Source of the DNA: CAZAZQ01 sp964489705 | Lineage (GTDB): Bacteria; Zixibacteria; MSB-5A5; GN15; FEB-12 | Length of the DNA: 64,000 bases | Direction of reading: 5' to 3' | Assembly: GCA_964489705.1 (NCBI GenBank) | Contig: CAZAZQ010000015.1 | Span: 1 to 64,000 of the forward strand | Notes under the pieces: model-generated | What the model saw: the letters and a program-made list of their open reading frames with translations, nothing else | What the model was told of the DNA's origin: nothing | The model's database searches: none | In this document: piece by piece, positions 60,972-64,000 of the stretch | How the letters are laid out: the number at the start of each line of letters is the position of its first letter | Numbering within the stretch: the stretch's first letter is position 1 | Translations under genes and position numbers: made by a program

Positions 60972-61004
60972 CCGCGGGATGTGATGAAATTTCACACCCC
61001 GCGG
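60972..61004. repeat. GC-rich hairpin just past the propeller gene stop
   Basis: A 13-position stem with one mismatch (CCGCGGGATGTGA against TCACACCCCGCGG) and a 7-base loop, 18 bases past the stop. No T run follows on the minus strand; it may stabilise the mRNA end. Together with the hairpin at 60890 it fills most of the 308-base gap 60714-61021, where no gene is seen. Confidence 0.4.
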
Positions 61005-61021
61005 AATTGGGTGCCGGTTGT

Positions 61022-64000
61022 TTATTGTTCGCGCTTGTCAAACTCTTCTCTGGTCAAGAGCGTCAAGGGCGCGAGCTTCGCTTTGGAGAGTTTCTTGTTT
61101 AATTTGTTCAATTCTTTTTCGGTAAGAGCGGTAAAGCGGTCTTGGGCTTTTTCAATTTCCCGCTCGAGTACGGTCATCCGTTTTAACTGGGATTGTGTCG
61201 GCTTCCCTCCGTACGTGATGACGGCACCGTATAACTCAACCACTTTTTCTCGGAGCTTCTTTTCTCCCGAAAGGATGGTTTTCATCATCCCTTGTTTCTT
61301 TGTAATGGCTATGGTCGCGTACAAAGAATCCAATTTGTCGGCAAAAGTTGTCAGCTCTTTTTTCAGCTTGGAGCTTTTTTTGATTTCGTCTTTGCGTTGA
61401 AGGGCTTGGTCTTTCATGTCGGATATGACAGCCGCAACGTACGCCAATTCCTCTTGCATGTCATAAAGTTTCATGACCACTTCCCGACGAAAGGCGCGCT
61501 CTTCCGCCGTGTAGGGGAGAGACGGGTCGGGGATAAGCTCCAGGGTTGAGGTAACGGTATCTTCGTTTTTGATAAGGTACACGGAGTATGTCCCTTCCGG
61601 CGCCGCCGGACCGAACAGAGCATACGGCGCCAAGGCAGTGGATTTGGCGACTTTGGGCGGTTTCATCCGCATATGCCATGCCACTCGGTTAATGCCCCGA
61701 CGTTTCCCGGCAGGAAGAGTTTTCATAAGGGTACCGTCGGCATTGCGGATTTCTATGTTGAAACTACCCATCATGTGGCGTTTTTTGAGATAGTAGGTTA
61801 TTTGAGCGGCGTCATCTGGGTTTTCTCCGTCAAATTCATCGTCACCGGGAAATTCCTGATGGAATATCGGCATAGTGATGGTGGTGGGGGCAGAAGGGAA
61901 AATGAAAAGGTCGGATGCCAGCACTTCGGGAGTGATATGCCGCAGCGGGGTGATGTCGTCGATGATGTAAATGCCTCGCCCGTGAGTGGCTAACACCAGA
62001 TCGGATTCTTCCGCTTGAAGAGCGATGTCCCGTACCGAGACGTTGGGAAGATTTTCTTTGAATTGCGCCCAGTGTTTGCCGCCGTCAAGACTGATAAAAA
62101 GACCAAACTCCGTCCCGACGAACAACAGGTTGGGGTTGACAAGGTCTTCTCGGATAACATAGGCGTACCCGCGAACGGAATCGGTTGCCAGCGGTTCCCA
62201 TGTTTTGCCGAGATCGGTGGTGCGATAGATATATGTTTTCATGTCGCCGGTACGATGCCCGTCGAACGTGGCATAGGCGGTGGTGCGGGAGTGACGGCTG
62301 GCTTCGATACAACTGCACCAGGTACATGGGGGCAGCCCTTTGATATGTTTGACGACATTCTCCCAGCTCTTTCCGCCATCCGTAGTGATTTGAACATTGC
62401 CGTCGTCGGTTCCGACCCAGATGATATTCGAATCGAGCGGGGACTCGGAAATAGTATAGATGGTGCAATGATTTTCAGCGGTGGAGTTGTCGATAGTCAG
62501 TCCGCCCGACTCTTTCTGCCGTTGCTTTTCCGGGTCGTCGGTCGTCAAATCGCCGGAGAGTTTCTGCCATGATTCGCCTTGGTCAGTGCTTTGAAAAAGG
62601 AACTGCGCCCCCAAATAGAGTTTTTTCGGATTGTTGGGACTGAGGACAATGGGAGTGTTCCAATTGAAGCGGTATTCCGGCTCGTCTTCGTCGGGGAAGG
62701 GGGTGATATCCTTGGTTTCGTGGGTGGTGCGATGGTAACGACGGACGTTGCCTCCTTGGTAGTCGTAGTACAGGATGTCGTTATCCAGCGGATCAACCAG
62801 CACGTAAATTCCGTCGCCGGCACCGATGTTTTCCCAATCCTTGTTTCCAATGCCGTTGGGGCTTTCGGAAGGACCCATCCACGAGCCGTTGTCTTGCAGT
62901 CCCCCATAGACATAATACGGCTTTTGCGTGTCGCAACTGACGTGGTAGAACTGTGAAACGGGGAGGTTGTTGAGAAACCGCCAACTGTTGCCGTAGTTGA
63001 ACGATTCGTAAATTCCGCCGTCAGTCCCCACCAGCATATGAGAGGGAGCATTCGGATCAATCCAGAGAGCGTGCAGGTCGGGGTGAACCCCGCCGGAAAA
63101 CGAGGTGCCGAAAGTTTTGCCTCCGTCTTTACTGTAGTTGAGAACCGTCCCTGGCTTGTAGACGCGCTTGTAATCCTTCGGATCGACCACCAAGAGGCTG
63201 AAGTAAAAGGGGCGAATTTGAAGCAGCTCCATATCGTTCATCTTGATGAAGGTTTCACCCAAGTCGTCGGAACGGTAGAGAGCCGTTTCTTTCGACTCAA
63301 CAAACGCATAAACGATATTCGGGCGAGACGGTGCCACTGCAACGGCGATTCGTCCCAACTCTCCTTCCGGCAAACCGTTTTCGAGCCGTTTCCATGTTTT
63401 TCCGCCGTCGGTGCTTTTGTAGAGCCCGCTGCCGGGACCGCCCGACGTAAAATGGTAGGGCAAGCGCCGGAATTGCCACATAGCGGCGTACACGATGTCG
63501 GGTTCTTGGGGGTCGATAGCGAGGTCGGCGCAGCCGGTGTTTTCATCAACATAGAGAATCCGTTCCCATGTTTTCCCGCCGTCGGTGGTTTTGTACAAAC
63601 CTCGTTCTTTGTTGGCGTTCCAAAGGTGTCCCAGGACGGCAACGTAGACGGTGTTTGAATTTCTCGGGTCGATAACGATTTTCCCGATATGCTCGGAATC
63701 TTTCAGCCCCATACACGTCCAGCTCTCGCCGCCGTCGGTGGTTTTGTAAATGCCCGTACCGACCGAGACGCTGTTTCGCACCCACGGCTCGCCGGTGCCG
63801 ATCCAGACGGTGTCGGGATGTTTTTGGTCGATGGCGATGGCACCGATGGATTGGGTATACTTGTCGAAAATCGGCGTGAACGTAACTCCTCCGTTCAGGG
63901 ACTTCCACACGCCGCCGCTGGCGGCGCCGACATAAATAATGCGGGGATCATCGTTGACTACATCGAGAGCGGCGATTCGTCCTCCCATGACGGCAGGACC
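61022..64000 (-). CDS. Asp-box (BNR/sortilin-like) beta-propeller protein, cut by the window end
   Basis: At least 992 residues; the frame stays open to base 64000 (GPAVMGGRIAALDVVND), and GPxxMGGRI is the usual start of the first propeller, so the signal peptide lies outside the window. At least eight Asp-box motifs are visible, such as KTTDGGESWTC, KTTDGGKTWER, KSTDGGKTWKR, QSTDQGESWQK and RTTDLGKTWEP. A C-terminal beta domain and a helical Lys/Glu-rich region follow from about 700. Such VPS10/sortilin-like proteins are often labelled glycosyl hydrolases, without catalytic evidence; they are abundant in FCB-group bacteria. Probably extracytoplasmic. Confidence 0.85.
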   Translation of the reverse strand, partial: GPAVMGGRIAALDVVNDDPRIIYVGAASGGVWKSLNGGVTFTPIFDKYTQSIGAIAIDQKHPDTVWIGTGEPWVRNSVSVGTGIYKTTDGGESWTCMGLKDSEHIGKIVIDPRNSNTVYVAVLGHLWNANKERGLYKTTDGGKTWERILYVDENTGCADLAIDPQEPDIVYAAMWQFRRLPYHFTSGGPGSGLYKSTDGGKTWKRLENGLPEGELGRIAVAVAPSRPNIVYAFVESKETALYRSDDLGETFIKMNDMELLQIRPFYFSLLVVDPKDYKRVYKPGTVLNYSKDGGKTFGTSFSGGVHPDLHALWIDPNAPSHMLVGTDGGIYESFNYGNSWRFLNNLPVSQFYHVSCDTQKPYYVYGGLQDNGSWMGPSESPNGIGNKDWENIGAGDGIYVLVDPLDNDILYYDYQGGNVRRYHRTTHETKDITPFPDEDEPEYRFNWNTPIVLSPNNPKKLYLGAQFLFQSTDQGESWQKLSGDLTTDDPEKQRQKESGGLTIDNSTAENHCTIYTISESPLDSNIIWVGTDDGNVQITTDGGKSWENVVKHIKGLPPCTWCSCIEASRHSRTTAYATFDGHRTGDMKTYIYRTTDLGKTWEPLATDSVRGYAYVIREDLVNPNLLFVGTEFGLFISLDGGKHWAQFKENLPNVSVRDIALQAEESDLVLATHGRGIYIIDDITPLRHITPEVLASDLFIFPSAPTTITMPIFHQEFPGDDEFDGENPDDAAQITYYLKKRHMMGSFNIEIRNADGTLMKTLPAGKRRGINRVAWHMRMKPPKVAKSTALAPYALFGPAAPEGTYSVYLIKNEDTVTSTLELIPDPSLPYTAEERAFRREVVMKLYDMQEELAYVAAVISDMKDQALQRKDEIKKSSKLKKELTTFADKLDSLYATIAITKKQGMMKTILSGEKKLREKVVELYGAVITYGGKPTQSQLKRMTVLEREIEKAQDRFTALTEKELNKLNKKLSKAKLAPLTLLTREEFDKREQ

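Noticed and set aside
60972..61004. Hairpin as the intrinsic terminator of the propeller gene
   Set aside because: On the minus strand it is followed by A rather than T residues; listed only as a hairpin.
1..64000. CRISPR array, insertion sequence or prophage
   Set aside because: No regularly spaced direct repeats, transposase, integrase or phage structural genes were found on either strand.

Overview
The window is a chromosomal stretch of a Gram-negative-type bacterium with roughly even base composition. It carries no transposases, phage genes or CRISPR arrays. The combination of Asp-box propeller proteins, pyruvate phosphate dikinase, fused ADP-forming acetyl-CoA synthetase, a multiheme cytochrome, a SufBCDSU system and a selenoprotein peroxiredoxin suggests an anaerobic or microaerophilic member of an FCB-group candidate phylum (Zixibacteria-like). 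That placement is inference; no rRNA or marker set is present to confirm it.

Layout. 1-2.2 kb: biotin carboxylase plus biotin carrier subunit of an acyl-CoA carboxylase, then tRNA-Met(CAT). 2.2-5.9 kb (minus strand): an exported von Willebrand A protein and a GT39-type glycosyltransferase. 6-9.3 kb: phosphatidylglycerol synthesis (pgsA, pgpA), cinA, thpR, a 180-bp array of abutting hairpins, and tRNA-Gly(CCC). 9.4-12 kb: a DUF512 radical-SAM-like protein and der. 12-22.5 kb: a signalling operon joining an RsbU/RsbW/RsbV-type partner-switching set, a HEAT-repeat protein, four single-domain receivers, CheR, CheZ, CheA and CheB, with no CheW or receptor. 22.7-24.1 kb: a VOC protein and an exported MsrB-MsrA fusion.

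24.3-36.8 kb is the most unusual region. A DUF4405-like membrane protein is followed by twelve tightly packed genes. They are three tandem, diverged copies of one four-gene membrane module, A-B-C-D. A is a signal peptide, FN3-like domain, membrane helix and DUF6754-like domain. B is a polytopic membrane protein. C is a membrane-anchored, probably periplasmic domain. D is a polytopic membrane protein. The run ends in a strong intrinsic terminator. I recognise no function; the conserved architecture suggests a membrane complex with paralogous versions.

37-48.4 kb: a small Lys-rich protein, pyruvate phosphate dikinase with a Lys-rich tail, ADP-forming acetyl-CoA synthetase, a membrane protein with a polyproline tail, gltX, and then an oxidative-stress group: a rubrerythrin-like protein, a rubredoxin-like protein, a cysteine peroxiredoxin and a peroxiredoxin whose catalytic codon is TGA (Sec) followed by a SECIS-like hairpin. 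nadA follows. 48.5-51.4 kb: a 2-oxoacid dehydrogenase E2, lipB, and a FabL-like enoyl-ACP reductase. 51.5-58 kb (minus): a complete Suf operon headed by an Rrf2 regulator with a candidate operator. 58.3-64 kb (minus): an octaheme cytochrome c, a small two-CW protein, and a large Asp-box propeller protein cut by the window end.

The genes fit together as energy conservation without oxygen (phosphate dikinase, ADP-forming acyl-CoA synthetase, multiheme cytochrome) combined with strong protection of Fe-S clusters and thiols against oxidants (Suf, MsrBA, peroxiredoxins, rubrerythrin).
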